A stretch of DNA of 64,000 bases from Pyricularia pennisetigena (lineage: Eukaryota; Ascomycota; Sordariomycetes; Magnaporthales; Pyriculariaceae). The position numbers and the translations under genes are program-made. Position 1 is the first letter of the stretch. Each line of letters starts with the position of its first letter. This document shows, piece by piece, positions 23,783 through 36,640 of this stretch. The stretch lies in NCBI RefSeq assembly GCF_004337985.1, contig NC_043742.1:5569259-5633258 (forward strand), read 5' to 3'. The notes beneath the pieces are model-generated. The model made no database searches. It was not told the origin of the DNA and saw only the letters and a list, made by a program, of their open reading frames with translations.

Positions 23783-26718
23783 ACCGCGGCCCGAAAAGCA
23801 AAAAAAAATACGAACGAATAAATGGAATTCGCCTTTATTTCGTTACGAAATATAACCCGGGTTTTAGCCCTAACGGCGGTAAATAAAAACGACGCAAAAC
23901 CCCCGGCGACGTTACCCGCAAAATTAAAAGGTTTCGAAAACTTATTTAATAACGGTAAAATTTCGGTTTTACCCCCGTATAAAAACGAATTGGACCATTA
24001 TATCCGGATCCAAAAAAATAGCGACGGTAAATCCCCGCCGTTATTATGGGGCCGGTTATATTATATACCGCGCGATTAATTGTTGAAATTACGGTAATAA
24101 ATAATCGATATAATAAATAAAGGATAAATCCGAGCAAACGCGTCGTTAACCGCAACCCCGGTTTTAATAATCCGGAAAACTTTTGGAGGATGGCGCTTAT
24201 ACGTCGATTATAAAATATTAAACGCTATTATTATATAGGACCGGTATTTTTTACTATTAATTAAAAAAACATTCCGTTTTTTATCCGGAATAAAATAGTT
24301 TATTAAAATAAACGTGCGCGCAATTTTCCATAAATTAAGCGTGGCCGAAAGGGATAAATATTTGACAATTTTTCGCACAAAATTCGGATTATTCGAATAA
24401 TTAATATATTTTTTCGGATTAGCGGGCGCCCCGGCCACGTTCCAGCGATATATTAACGGCGTTTTCGGGAATATATTGGACGATTATATATTAATATATT
24501 TGGACGATGTTTTAATTTATACGTCCGGTTCCAAAACGGATTATTGGCGGAAAATTACCCATATTTTAGGAAAATTAAAGAAGCGGGTTTAAATTTGAAT
24601 TTCGATAAAAACGCGTTCGTAATTATTTCCGTTAAATATTTGGGGTTTATTATATACGTTGATAAAGGCGTGGAAACCGATCCGGAAAAATTACGCGCGA
24701 TCCAGGAATGGGAAACCCCGACGAAATTACGAAAATTGCGCGGTTTTTTAAAATTCGCAAATTTTTACCGGGATTTTATAAACGGGTATTCGGGTTTAAG
24801 GGCGCTTTTAATTCGATTTACAAAAAAGGGAATACCGTTTAAATGGACGCCGGAAAAAAACGCTATTTTTGAAATATTAAAATAAATATTTTTGCAAACG
24901 TTAATATTGGCCCAATAAAGCGACGAAACGGAAACGAAAATAAAAACGGATTATTCCGGCGCAATAATCGGGGGGGTATTGGTATAAAAAAGGAAAAACG
25001 GGTTATAAAAACCGGTTATATTTTATTCCGTTAAATTAACGACGGTTTAACGTAATTATATTATTTACAATAAAAAATTGCTCGAGGTCGTTTATTATTT
25101 GCAAATATGGGAGGCGGAATTACGTAATATCCGTTTTTTTTATTATTTTTACGGATTATAAAACGTTCGAATATTTTACGAAACCGAAAATAGTATCGGA
25201 ACGGTAAATACGGTAAACCGAAATCCTATCCAAATTTAATTACGTTTTAAAATACCGACCAAGGAATTACGCGATAATCCCCGACGCGTTATCGAAACGG
25301 GAGCAGGACGAAATTAGCGAAAAAAGGAAAACGATAATATTACGCCCAATACCCAATATAATTATAATCGGTATTTTGTAAACATTATTATAAAATATAT
25401 TACCGGCGGTCCCGGAAGGAATATTTATTTTCTAATAATTTTATATAGCAGGATTTTGGAGCGAAATAGTGGAAAAAAACCCGGTATACGTTTATAAACG
25501 TAACGCGGTCCAACAAAATATAAAACGATTCCCACTCGAAACCGAAACGATAATATAAATAACGGATTATTTAATAAACGTTTCCGGTACGCTATTATAT
25601 AAAAACCGCCTTTGGTTACCCAATTGGGATTTTTTAATCACGGTAATTTTGCAACGAACCCACGAATCCTCAATAATTGATTATTGCGGTAAAAATAATA
25701 TATTTACGAACCTGGTTCGAAATTATTATTAAAACGGGATAGCCGAATATATCCGACGATTCGTACGCAATTGCAATATATACCGCAGGACGAAACCATC
25801 GAAACGACGTAAATAAAAATTATTATAACCCCTACCAATACCGGATAAATTTTGGAAATAAATTTCCATCGATTTTATAACGGATTTTTTAAATAATAAT
25901 ACGGACGCGCCGCGTTATATAATAGTTATAATTAATAAATTTTCCAAATATATCCAATTAAAAGCGATGGATTCGATAAAAACCGAGATTTGCGCCGCAA
26001 AATTCGTTTCCACCTGGTAACGGTTTAAAGGTTTTTTTAACGTAATTATATCGGACCGGGGGTCGAATTGGGTAAAAAATTTTTAATCGGAATTGTACCG
26101 ATAAATAAAATTTTTACAATTATTATTAACGTCCTACCACCCAAAAACGGACGGGGGTACGGAACGGATTAATTAGGAAATGCAATATTATTTTAAAGTT
26201 TTCGTAATATTCGACCAAATAAATTGGCCCGGATATTTACCCGCCGTTTAATTAACGTTAAATAATAGGAATTTGTTAATTACGGGAATTAATCCTAATA
26301 AATTATTATTAGGATATAAAATGAACGCGGTCCCGGTAATACAGGCAAACGGGCGACCGGGTTCCACGCCCAAAAATCGGGCGAATTTGTTTTTATAATA
26401 CCTTAAAAACGGTATAAACGTGGCCCACGCCGCTATAATTTATACATAATAACGTTAAAAAAAACGCGAATAAAACACGGAAACCGGCGGACCGTTTTAA
26501 AATAAAGGATAAAATTTTTTTAACCTACGGAACGTTAAAATTAATCGCCCGAATAAGAAATTTAATTTCGTGGCGAATAAATATACGGTTATAACAATTC
26601 CTATATTATTAATAATTACGTTAAACGTCCCGAAAATAATCCACCCTATTTTTTACGTGGAATTAATCGAAAAGGCCGCGGACGATTTATTACCGTCCTA
26701 AATTCGTACCGACATTAA
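23783..26718 (+). pseudogene. Gypsy #1 pol: RT, RNase H, integrase
   Basis: The forward reading, interrupted by many stops, shows the RT core with LYVDYKILNAI, the YLDDVLIY catalytic box (about 24496-24519) and the thumb with KYLGFII and LRGFLKFANFYRDFI (open stretch 24544-24885). RNase H is recognisable near 24950-25200. Integrase shows SIDFITDF near 25870, ISDRGSNW near 26050-26070 and TDGGTERIN near 26150-26170, so the DDE Glu codon is retained. Despite the stops, catalytic motifs are better preserved than in copia #1. It encodes nothing now. Confidence 0.85.
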
Positions 26719-27170
26719 TGTTACGATCAAGGTATCGGGTAACCTGTTCTTAGGGTAAAGTACAGTGGGTTGAAGCAACTGAGCGTCTTGACTGGGTAAA
26801 TGGGGTTCTCAATGACTGGGGTAAAGTTATAATCGTTCTCAAGTAAGTATTGAGGTTAACTAGAGTTTGATTGCTGCTAAACAATCCTAAAATCGAATTT
26901 ATCTACATGGTAATGAGCGTATTTTATATAGTCCGTTGTCCTGGGTGTAATATGCTTAATATATCCCATAACCCGCATATTATTTGTTCTGTTATAATTA
27001 ATATGTAATATATTAATTATATCGTTTTTTTGGCGATTACGTGGGGTCACGTGATTTTTTATGTCATTTTATTTCCTGTCGGTCGGTGTTTCTTTTGGTC
27101 GAATGTCGTTAAAAGGGGGGTGACCCCGCCTGGCCTTATTGGTACCGACCTATTTTATTTGGTCGTAATA
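26719..27170 (-). repeat. 3' LTR of gypsy #2
   Basis: It runs from TGTTACGATCAAGG to GGTCGTAATA; the terminal CA has become TA. On the minus strand a purine tract with AAAGAAAGGGAGACC ends just before it, the expected polypurine tract. Confidence 0.9.
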
Positions 27171-27289
27171 TTAGGTCTCCCTTTCTTTGGCCAAATCCCT
27201 TTGGCTTTTAAATAGTTTGTATTTTCCTGATTTTTGTTTTTGTTTCTATATTTTTTTTTTGCTAACCTTTTTACGCCATATCCAGTCGC

Positions 27290-27826
27290 GTAATTAAAAC
27301 CCGTGGTCGCACGTCCACCGCTCGTCGTAACGATTTGTTTTTTGTGCTTTTTTTTTCGGCGGTCGAAATGCCTTTTTATTTTGTTTGCGAGTCGCAGGGG
27401 ATCGCGAAATGCGCTGTATCGTTTCGGGATTCCTTTCGTTGTGTCAAATATATTCGCCTGGGTCGTTCGCGATGCGATGTTATGGGTATTTCCCGAAAGC
27501 AGCTACATAGGATCGCGGCCCAATATTTAAAGCTTAAATTTGAGTTGGAGGCGGCGGAGGAAAAAGTTTTTCGATTGCGTAAATAAAAAAAAATATGGTT
27601 TAAAAAAATAATAAGGGCGGTTCGTCGCGGTATCGATAGCTTGGAGGAGTTGGATCGGGTGGAACGCGAAAAGGCGGAACAGGAGGAGCGGCGGCGATTA
27701 ACCGAAGTTTTTCCTAAAATGTTTTTGGAATCGTTTCTTCCGGATTCCAATTTCGTTTGGGATTCGTTTTTCCCAATGGGTTTTTTAAATTTTTTTTTGT
27801 TGGATAAAATAAATGTTTTTACGTAA
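27290..27826 (+). pseudogene. Antisense ORF of gypsy #2, between chromodomain and 3' LTR
   Basis: The ORF is on the strand opposite to gag-pol. One frame from 27335 to 27826 has a single stop (near 27584): a segment with CVKYI...SRCDV that recalls a paired-Cys motif, then a coiled-coil-like region (ELEAAEEKVFRLRK), then SLEELDRVEREKAEQEERRR and a tail with FLPDSNFVWDS. The same C-terminal half occurs antisense in gypsy #3 (61542-61030), where one of the stops is a TAG in the place of a Gln codon. Such antisense proteins recur in gypsy elements of Pezizomycotina, annotated as hypothetical; that is from memory. The function is unknown. Confidence 0.6.
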
Positions 27827-30800
27827 TATTCGGTTGGTAAATTGTTTTATCCGTATATTTCGGTTTGTTAGTATGTGTTAATCGTTTTTTTGTAAATTCG
27901 TTTGGTGGTATGGTTTCGAATCCTGGTCGATCTTTAGCTTTTGGGAATAATAAATGGTGTTTTTTTAGGTCGTCCTTTTTTTTTTGGTTAATTTGCTCGC
28001 AAATCCAGTTCCTGGTAATATTAACGGAATAATTCCTAGTAATTTTGGAAATGGTTAAGGGGTTCCCAAATGTTTTTTTCGTATCCGTAATTTTCCTATT
28101 TAATAAGGTATTCTGTTTTACCGTAGTTGCGTTTATGGTCCAGTATTCGTTCGACGTCGTATGTTTTTTCCTCGTCGGTTTCGATTGTTTTTTGTATATT
28201 GGTGCCGGGTGGTACTAATTCCAATAATAATACGTGGAACGTTGGGTGGATTTTTATAATTCCTAGTAATAATAATCTATAATTGGTTTCACTAATTTTT
28301 TTGTCGATTTTAAAAGGTTTAAACTTTTTGTAATTAAATTTGCTGTTTGGTTATTGTGTTTTAATGTTGCGTCGAATAAAATAAACGTTATTTCCTTCCT
28401 GGAAAGATGGTCCCTTTATCCGATATTGGTTGGCGTATTTGGTCATTTTTTTTCGTACGAATTCCAATTCCTATTGGAGTTTTTGGTGGAGTTTTCGTAA
28501 TTCGTTTGCTTGTTTATCGGTTCGTGGGGCCGTAATCGTGGTTTTTGGTTCTCCATATACCGTAGGGTTAAATCCGTAATTGGCATAAAACGGGGTTGTT
28601 TTAATATTTTTATTTTTTAAATTGTTGTATGCGAATTGTGCTATGGGTAATAACCGTACCCAATTGTCCTGTTTGTGGTTTATATAACATTTTAGGTATT
28701 GTTCCAATATTTGGTTTGCTCGTTTTATTTGTCCATTTGTTTGTGGGTGGAATATTATAAATAATTTGTGGTCGGTTCCTAATTATTCCATTAAAAATTT
28801 CCAAAATTTTAATGTAAAAAATTTATTTTTATCCGTAATAATGTTTCCTGGAAGTCCGTGGTTGCTAACAATTATTCGTAGGAATGTGTAAGCGATTTTT
28901 TCGGCGTTGCTACTTTCCTTATAAGGTAGGAAATAGGCGTATTTAGTAAATTTGTCCATTATAATTAATATGCTGTCGTATTTAATTTTAGTAAATGGTT
29001 TTTCGGAAGGTGGTAGCTTAACGATAAAATCCATTGTAATGGTTTGCCAGGCTTTGTTAGGGGCTGGTAAAGGTTGTAAAAGCCCGTAAGGTTTGTGTTT
29101 GGCGGATTTGTTTTTTGCGCAAAGTTCGCAATTTTTAATGGTTTTTCGTACTTTTTGTCGTATTCCTTTGAAATTGTGGTGCTGTTTTAACCGTTTCCAT
29201 GTTTTGGAAATCCCTTGGTGTCCGTGAGCTTTGCTTTCGTGGATTTTCCGTATTTTTTCTGGTATGGTTACCGTATTGGTCGTTATAAGATTTCGGTGAA
29301 TTGGTAAAAGGTTTCCGTTATCGTTTGCCGTAAAGATTTTCCGTATTTCTTCGGGTATTATGTTTTTATAGTTTGGTTTTTTGCTAAAAACGTCGGCCCT
29401 GCCATTTTCTGTTCCTTTTCGGTAAATAATTTTAAAATGGAATTTTAATAGGAATTTTACCCATTTAATTTATCGTTTATTTAATATTTTGCTAGTGGTG
29501 AAATGGGTTAGGTTTTTATGGTCCGTATAAACTAATATTTCGTATTTAATTCCGGATAATTGTGGTTTCCATTTTTCAAATATTCGGATAATAGCTATAA
29601 ATTTTTTATCGTAGATTTGGTAATTAAATTTTAATCCATATAATTTTTGTAAAAAAAAGGCGCAAAAATGCAAGCGTCCTTTTTCGTTTCGTTGGTTAAG
29701 TTGTCCTCCGATTGCGTAGTCGGATGCGTCGGTTTCGATTTCGAAGGGTTTCGTTGGGTCTGGTATTTTAAAGATCGGTTTTTATGCTATTGCATTTCGT
29801 AGCTGTTCGAAAATTTGCTGTATTTGTTCCGTCCATTGGAATTTTAAGTCTTTTTTGGTTATATTGGTTAATGGGGTGGCGATCGCGCCGTAACTTTTAA
29901 TAAATTTTCTGTAAAAGTTTACGAATCCAAGGAATGCCCGAACGTTTTTTACGTTCTGTGGTTGGGGCCATTCCCTTACTGCTTGGATTTTTAATTCTTC
30001 CATCCTAATTTTTCCAAAGGCGATAATATATTTTAGGAAATTGATTTGTTTGCTGTAAAAAATGCATTTTTCGGGCTTAATTAAAAATTTAGCGTTTTGT
30101 AGTTTTTGTAAAACTGTGTGGACGTGTTTTTTGTGTTTTTCCAACGTTTTGGAAAAAATAAGGATATCGTCCAGGTAAATAACGACAAAAATGTTTAAAT
30201 ATTCCTTAAAAACGTGGTTAATTATGGTTTAAAAGGTTGCGGGGGCGTTGGTAAAACCGAAAAGTATTACCAGGTATTCGTAATATTTTCGTCTAGTGCG
30301 AAATACTGTTTTCTATTCCTCGCCTTCCTTTATGCGGATTAAATTGTATATTTTTTTGAGGTTTAATATTGTAAACCATTGTGTTTGGTAAAGCATATTT
30401 CGAAGTTCTCCTATTAGTAGGAGCGGGTAGCAATTTTTTATTATAATATCGTTTAATTATTTGTAGTCCACGTATAATCGTAATTTTCCGTTTTTTTTTG
30501 GTACGAAAAGGATTGGGTATCCTGCTGGTAATGTCGATAATTTAATCTAACCTTTTTTGAGGTTTTCCGCGAGGTATTCGTTTAAAGCCTCCATTTATGT
30601 CGGATTTAAACCGTATATTTTGTGGAATTTTGGTTGGGTTCCTTTTTTTAATGGTATTTCGTGGTCGAACGGACTGTGCTCGGGTAATCCTGTTTCGAAT
30701 TTTTGGCTAAACAGTCGTGTATAATTTTGGTATTTTTCTGGGATTTTGCCGTTTTTGGTCTGTTTTTTCGCGGTTTGTGTTATATAATTGGATCGGTTTT

Positions 30801-31300
30801 AGCCTGTGGATAATCGCTTTTTTTCCGATATTAGTTCCGGGGTTGGTCGTCCTTCCTGTAGGTACGCCATTTGCTTTATTTAATCCTTCCGTACCTTATA
30901 TTTCCTGTATAAACCCTGCTGTGCTGGAGGTCGTTTAATAATTAGGTGTTTTTCCTATTAAATTTGGCCTATAATCCAATTTATCCGGGGGTTGCTCCTT
31001 TTAAACCAGGGAATTCCTAAAATTATGTTTTTGTTCCTTATTTCCGTAATGTCCAAAGTGATTTATTTTTTTCATCTATAATTTTCCATCCAAAAATGTA
31101 CGGTCTTTGTTTCGATGGTACCGTTCCCGTATAAAACTACCTTTCCTTTTACGGTTTGTAATCGATATAATTTTTCCTTTTATCGCCAAAATATTCGTCG
31201 TTTTTTTACGATTTTTGGAAAAATGTAGTTACTTTATACTCCGTTATTAAGGAGCGCTCGTATGGGTTTTCCATTAAATTATATATTTAAAAATATGTGT
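27690..31300 (-). pseudogene. Gypsy #2 pol: protease, RT, RNase H, integrase, chromodomain
   Basis: Minus-strand landmarks in order: a protease-like active site read as LLNNG (about 31250, Asp-Ser-Gly expected) with ILGIPWF nearby; RT with an intact YLDD box (30177-30166) and FLGFVNFYRKFI (open stretch 30144-29782); RNase H with KFIAIIRIFEKWKPQLSG (29673-29470); integrase with MDFIVKLP, IIMDKFTKYAYF and IITDKNKFF (29034-28783) and CYINHKQDNWVRLLP (28707-28471); chromodomain with YDVERILDHKRN around 28240-28040. The chromodomain suggests targeting to heterochromatin. The C-terminal tail overlaps the antisense ORF. Confidence 0.9.
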
Positions 31301-33350
31301 TCGTGTGCTGCTTTCGTGGTTTACGTAGCGTTTAGGGTTTTTTATTCCGTTTTTATTACTACCGTTTGGTGCCCTGTACCGTTTGGCTATCCTAGTTTTT
31401 TAACTTATTGGATTCGCGTCGTGGGTCTTTATTCTTTTTATCTCGGGGCGTATGGCTGTTTTTAACGTTGATTTTATTAAGTCGGTACCCTGTTGGTGCA
31501 GGCGTTTTTCGTGCGTTTGTGGGTATTTCGTTGTTTTTAACGTTGGGGTTCCACACAATTTTGGTCATGGGTGCGGGTCCTGGTTATCGTAATTTCGTTT
31601 CGTACCATGCCTGTGCTTTGGCTAATATGTGTATTTTGCAAATGTTTCGGGTGCATTCGTACCATGGGAATTGTTTTTGGTTATAGTATGCCATAGGGTA
31701 GTCGTCACAAAGGGTAAAGATTACCGTTGGTTCGGTGTTAAATCTTATTTTAATTTTCCAATTAGGTAGTTTAATGGTGGTATATATTTCGTGGATGCCT
31801 ATTATTTTGCGTCGTCGTGGGAAGAAATCGTGGACTATTTTTTTGCTAAAATGCAATCCGCAGTTGTTTCGAAAACATTTTGCCCAAAAGATTTTTGTAT
31901 ATTTGGGATACTTGGTATCCAAAATTGGGTGGTTTCCGAAAATTGGATCGATTAATCCTATAAAGTTTTGTATTTGTATTCGAAATAATATTCCGGGAAA
32001 TTGTATTAATTGGTCGTTTCGGTATAAATCGATAAATTTTTTTTCATATATATAGGGGTTATTTTCCTTTGCTGCACTGTATGGGTTTGAAAATATAGTT
32101 TTTTTTTCGCTAAATTCGTTTTTTAACTCGTTATTAAATTCGTCCGTTGGGGTTTGTTGGATTATCCGGATGCGGTGGGTTTGTCCCAATGGTTTTGGTT
32201 TTAATTTTTTTAAAGTATTTAATTCCGTAAATTCGGGTAATTTGGCGTTTTATTTACGTAATTATACCGGTAATTTGGTTTTAATGGGTATACGGTTTCC
32301 TATTACTAGGGTCCGAATACTTTTAAGTTTTTGTGGGTATTATTTTGCGTCCATTTTTACGTTGTTATGGATTATATAATTATCGTCGTAGCATGTGGTC
32401 CAGCTTTTTAAATTGTATTAATCCGGTGGTGTCTGTTAGTGGGTGGTGGTATTTAATTTTCGTGGTTTTTTGGAATTGGGGTGTAAATCCGGAGTATTTT
32501 AGGGACAAAATTTGGTTATATATCCTGGTTTTTCGCATTTAAAACATTTACCATTTTTGGGATTTTTGCGCGGTTTTTTATATTAGGTCGCGTTAAAGTC
32601 CATAAATCCGTTATATATTCCGTAGGAAATATTGTACTGGCGAAACGGTTTGGGGTATTAGTATTTGCGTCCCGTATTGGTTTGTCGCAAAACTAACCCC
32701 TATACGCTGCGTTTTTCGCGTCGTTCCAATTTCCGTTCGTAAAATCGGTTATCGATTTTAATTGTTAATTTTACGTATTCGGTTAAAATATCGGGTCGTT
32801 TTTTTTTAACAAATTCGTTTTTAACTTTTTCTTTAAATCCCGCATAAAAGCGTGCCATTAGGGTTTCGGGGCTTTATGGTAATTTGGCGGTAATTTGTCG
32901 AAATTTACTGGCATATTTGGATACCGATTTGGTTTGGGTAAGGCGTACCAGTTTACGCTTAACTGTACGTTCCTCGTCTGGGTTACCGAATGCTCCCTTA
33001 AAATATTTTTCGAAATTCTCGTAATCGTCGAAAATGCGGTTAGTTTTAGCTTTACGGTTTTCTTTTTTATTATAGTCCAAATAATTTCGTAGGATTGGTT
33101 CGAACCAGGTAAGCGTATCGCCCTTTAATAGCGAGGCTGCGTAAATAACCTTTTTTGCGTTATTATCGAAATTATCCTCGTTAAAGTGAAAATAAGCCCG
33201 GGTTCCCGTAAGGAATCCCTATAAAATACCTGGGGTACCATTATAGGGTAATAGTAAAGGGTATTTGATATAGTTCCTATTGGTTCGATTAATTTGTTCG
33301 GTTATTCGTTCCTGGAATTGTCGATTTTTTATTTGGAGCGTCGCGACCAT
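31300..33350 (-). pseudogene. Gypsy #2 gag and spacer to protease
   Basis: The reading opens with MVATLQIKNRQFQER (ATG at 33350-33348). A retrotransposon-Gag core follows, with LKGDTLTWFEPILRNYL and FGNPDEERTVKRKL (33080-32874), then a zinc knuckle CFKCEKPGYITKFC near 32560-32515 whose His is Tyr, a C-to-T change. A 201-codon open stretch (32189-31584) lies between Gag and the protease. The real start could be further upstream. Confidence 0.85.
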
Positions 33351-33485
33351 TTAACGCAAGGCGTTAGCGTTGGCCGGAGCGTTAGTGGTAAAAGGGGTTT
33401 AAAGGGTGGTTTTGTTGGAAAATATTGTTTCGGCGATACTGTTCGGTATATTTTAAAGCAAAATATTGAATAGGAGCAATTAAAA

Positions 33486-33937
33486 TGTTACGATTAAGGT
33501 ATCGGGTAACCTGTTTTTAGGGTAAAGTATAGTGGGTTAAAGCAATTAAGCGTTTTGATTGGGTAAATGGGGTTTTTAATGATTGGGGTGAAGTTATAAT
33601 CGTTTTTAAGTAAGTATTGAGGTTAACTAGAGTTTGATTGCTGCTAAGCAATCCTAAAATCGAATTTATTTACATGGTAATGAGCGTATTTTATATAGTC
33701 CGTTGTCTTGGGTGTGATATGTTTGATATGTCCCATAGCCCGCATATTATTTGTTTTGCTATAATTGATATGTGATATATTAATTATATCGTTTTTTTGG
33801 CGATTACGTGGGGTTACGTGATCTTTTATGTTATTCTGTTTCCTGTCGGTCGGTGTTTCCTTTGGTCGAGTGTCGTTAGGAGGGGGGTGACCCCGCCTGG
33901 CCTCATTGGTACCGACCCATCTTGTCTGGTCGTAACA
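33486..33937 (-). repeat. 5' LTR of gypsy #2
   Basis: The 452-bp LTR runs from TGTTACGATTAAGG to GGTCGTAACA. The first half is more C-to-T mutated than the left LTR, the second half less, so RIP hit the two LTRs unevenly. Confidence 0.9.
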
Positions 33938-33942
33938 ATTAA

Positions 33943-34200
33943 ACCCGGCCCGTTATTAATTTTATCCGATTTAAATAACGAAACCGCGGAAAAATGGGTA
34001 ATAAAAAAAATCCTAACCGCGAAAAACGTAATAAGAAAATGACGCAAACGCAAAATTTTGGTGAAATGAAAAAAATACGAAGAATTTACGTGGGAAAATT
34101 TGGTAACGGTGGAAAATATACGGGTATTAAACGAATTCGAAATAAAATAAAAACCGGCCCAAATAAATAATAACCCAGTATCGAAACGACGTTAACAATT
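33943..34200 (+). pseudogene. Gypsy #1 chromodomain, continued after the gypsy #2 insertion
   Basis: The frame reads AEKWVIKKIL, KRKILVK, KKYEEFTWENL and VLNEFE with two stops, matching the chromodomain pattern of three strands plus helix. It continues the integrase C-terminus cut at 26718. It supports the chromovirus assignment of gypsy #1. Confidence 0.75.
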
Positions 34201-34353
34201 AAATATTTAACCGGATTAAGGATTTGCTATAAATAATTAAAAGGTCGACAATTCCCCGGAAAAAAAACGACGCGGTAAACCCAAAACAAATATCAATTTA
34301 ACCAAACGTACGGTAAAAAAAAAATATAAAATTGAATTTTTTACCGGGGCGAA

Positions 34354-35085
34354 ATGTTATAAAAATAAACCGACGATTATATAAACCGCGCCCATTTTCG
34401 GGGCGACGTGGCCATATCCCACCCATTTAATCCTTGAATTAAATTAACGTATATAAAATGAAACAATAATTTTACGCGGCGATAAAATATTAATTAAAAA
34501 CCGAATTATACGCTTCCGATTTACCACCCAAATTTCCTTTTTTTTTATTTTTTTCCTTTATTTTAACGTTTTCCTCCTTTATTTTATTATTTTCCGCGTC
34601 GTTTTTAAAAACCGGGAATTCCCATTATTTAACGAATTAATTAACCTCCCGCAATAAGGCGGTACGACGTCGGGTAATATTTTCAATTAAAAAAGGTTTA
34701 CGATGGGATTTTCCAAAAAACGGGTTTTTGCCCATATTACGACCAAAAGTACGAAAACGCGACGAAATAGGAGCACGGGGACGCGAAAAGTTAAATATAT
34801 ACCGAATCGGGGTACGAGTAAAACGAAATGCGACGGGGTAACGCGAAAAAAGAATTTCAAAACGTCGACGGGGCGTAATAATAATAAAAACGAAAAGGCG
34901 TAGGGAATGCGCGGGGCGAAACTGGTATATAGGAGCGGCGGAGGGAAGGGTTTAAACGGTAATCAAAATAACGAAAATATTATTATTTCGGCGCGCCTTC
35001 TGCAAATTCTTTTTATGACGCGACGTATTACGTTCCTAAAAAATTTAAAAATTAATAACGTTATCGAAACAATTATATATTAAAG
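34354..35085 (+). repeat. Probable 3' LTR of gypsy #1
   Basis: TGTTATAAAA follows a G-rich stretch (ACCGGGGCGAAA) at the end of gypsy #1. A TATA-like TATATAGGAGCGGCGG lies near 34925-34940. The right border is guessed from a weak terminal match near 35080; no second copy is available in the window for comparison. The open stretch 34703-34903 inside it has no recognised similarity. Confidence 0.4.
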
Positions 35086-36120
35086 AAGTTAAGCGCATTT
35101 CCAGGTAAATAAAACCGCGTATACGAATCTATACCAATTAACGGTTATAATTACCGCCGTTGCGAAAAAAAATATTAAATATAATAGCAAAAACAATAAT
35201 TTTGGCAAAAATCGTCGCGGCCCCGGAATTGGCCATTTTATCTTATACGTCCTGGTAAACGCGGACCCAATTAGTATACGCGGTAAAAAAGTTTCGAAAC
35301 AGCACGGTATTATTACCAAATTCTTTTTTACCATTTACGACGGTGTTTTTAATTAAAGGGTGGACGATATAACAACCATTATAAATTATAATTTTTAGTT
35401 TTCGCAAACGGCGGCGAAAAATAAAATTAAAAATGTAGGCGGCCTCGCTATAATAATAATACGATTTTTTAATATCGTAATATCGTTAATAACCAATACC
35501 GTCGGGGGCAAGGCCATATTCCCAAACCTTATTAGTTTTGGACGCTTTTATATAAAAAACGTAAAAAATAAATATATTTTCCGGAACGGTATATTCGTTA
35601 TTATTTAAATTACCCTGGAGTTCCGCGGCACCGATAGCGCGACGAAAACGTTGCGAATATAAATTAACGATATTACCTAATCGGTATTTAATCGATATGA
35701 TTTACAAATAAACGACCGTTATTATTGTGCGACGAAAATAATTAACCACCACGGTGGGGAGGCCGACCACCTCCACCACCGGTACTAATTTATTTAAGCG
35801 CTATTTATAACGTAATTAAGAAATAAAGGCCCGGGATATAATAACGACGAATTAGTAACGATAAATAACGATACGAATGATAAATAGGAACGAGCAGGAA
35901 ACGAAAATGGACGAAATAAAGGCAATATAAATAAAAAACAAAATAATGGGAAAACGGGAAAAAATCGATAAAATAATAAAAAAGGGAGGAAATAAGGACG
36001 AAAAAAAATTCGAATAAAGGAAAAATTGGAAAGTAAAAAAAATTAGGACGATAACGCGGGAAAAATACGAAAAATAAAAACCGCAACCATTACGGGAAAA
36101 GAATTGTACCAATGGATAAA
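35086..36120. other. Unassigned decayed region, possibly gag debris
   Basis: The forward reading 35780-36120 is Lys/Glu/Arg-rich with few stops (for example KIMGKREKIDKIIKKGRN) and runs into the 120-bp repeat. Such composition would fit a Gag C-terminus or a basic fungal repeat protein, but I recognise no domain. A minus-strand open stretch at 35334-35089 is equally unidentified. If 34354-35085 is an LTR, this could be the gag of a second gypsy #1-type element in tandem. Confidence 0.35.
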
Positions 36121-36640
36121 CGAACCTATACCGCCCAAAATAAAAAAAGATAAACCGCAATAAATACCCGCAAACGGTAAATACGATAAAAAAACCGCGA
36201 CACCACCGTAACCAAAAGCAGGAAGGTAAAACCCGACCACGGTTTTACACCGCCCAAAATAAAAGGAAGGTAAACCGCGATAAAGAGCCGCAAACGGTAA
36301 ATATAATAAAAAAACCGCGATATTACCGCAACCAAAAGCAGGAGGGTAAAACCCAATTACGGCTTTACACCGCCCAAAATAAAAGGAAGATAAACCGCGA
36401 TAATTGCCCGTAAACGGTAAATACAATAAAAAAACCACGATATAATCGTAACCAAAAGCGGGAAAATAAAATTCGATTACGGATTTATACCACCCAAAAT
36501 TAGGAAAAAACGAACCACGATAACCGCCCGTAAACGGAATTGGGGATAAAAAACCCGCGACATAACCGCGGCCGAAAATAGGAGGGTAAAACCCGACCAC
36601 GGGTTTACACCGCCCGGAATAATGGACGGGTAAATTATAT
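36121..36640. repeat. 120-bp minisatellite, about 4.3 units
   Basis: Units repeat at exactly 120 bp, containing CACCGCCCAAAATAAAAGG and AACCAAAAGCAGG-like blocks. 120 bp is 40 codons, so the period keeps frame on both strands. The plus-strand reading is a basic, Asn/Pro-rich repeat (YTAQNKRK, KKPRYNRNQK); the minus strand is a 185-codon hydrophobic/aromatic open stretch (36600-36043). The plus reading, whose stops sit at Gln positions, is more likely the original coding strand. Confidence 0.85.

Larger units (their letters stand above)
26719..33937 (-). mobile_element. Complete Ty3/gypsy chromovirus #2
   Basis: The 7,219-bp element has two 452-bp LTRs and the 5-bp duplication ATTAA (26714-26718 and 33938-33942). 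It is transcribed on the minus strand: gag right, chromodomain left. It sits inside gypsy #1, whose reading resumes after it. The family is the same as gypsy #3, in the opposite orientation 6.4 kb away. Most LTR-LTR differences that I compared are C/T or G/A, i.e. RIP rather than neutral divergence. Confidence 0.93.
23783..34353 (+). mobile_element. Ty3/gypsy element #1, 5'-truncated and split by gypsy #2
   Basis: The pol segment 23783-26718 continues after the insertion of gypsy #2 with a chromodomain at 33943-34200 in the same orientation. The bases ATTAA are duplicated around the insertion. The 5' LTR, gag and protease are missing: the sequence begins abruptly at the right LTR of copia #1. 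The 3' LTR probably starts at TGTTATAAAA (34354), right after a G-rich stretch. This family is distinct from gypsy #2 and #3 and more heavily decayed. Confidence 0.8.

Noticed and set aside
31735..32055. Plus-strand open stretch opposite gypsy #2 gag spacer as an antisense gene
   Set aside because: No conserved counterpart stands out in gypsy #3, unlike the ORF at 27290-27826; it is probably the complement of the low-stop sense frame.
36043..36600. 185-residue hydrophobic protein on the minus strand
   Set aside because: It is the shadow of a 120-bp tandem repeat whose period is a multiple of three; no start context or homology is apparent.
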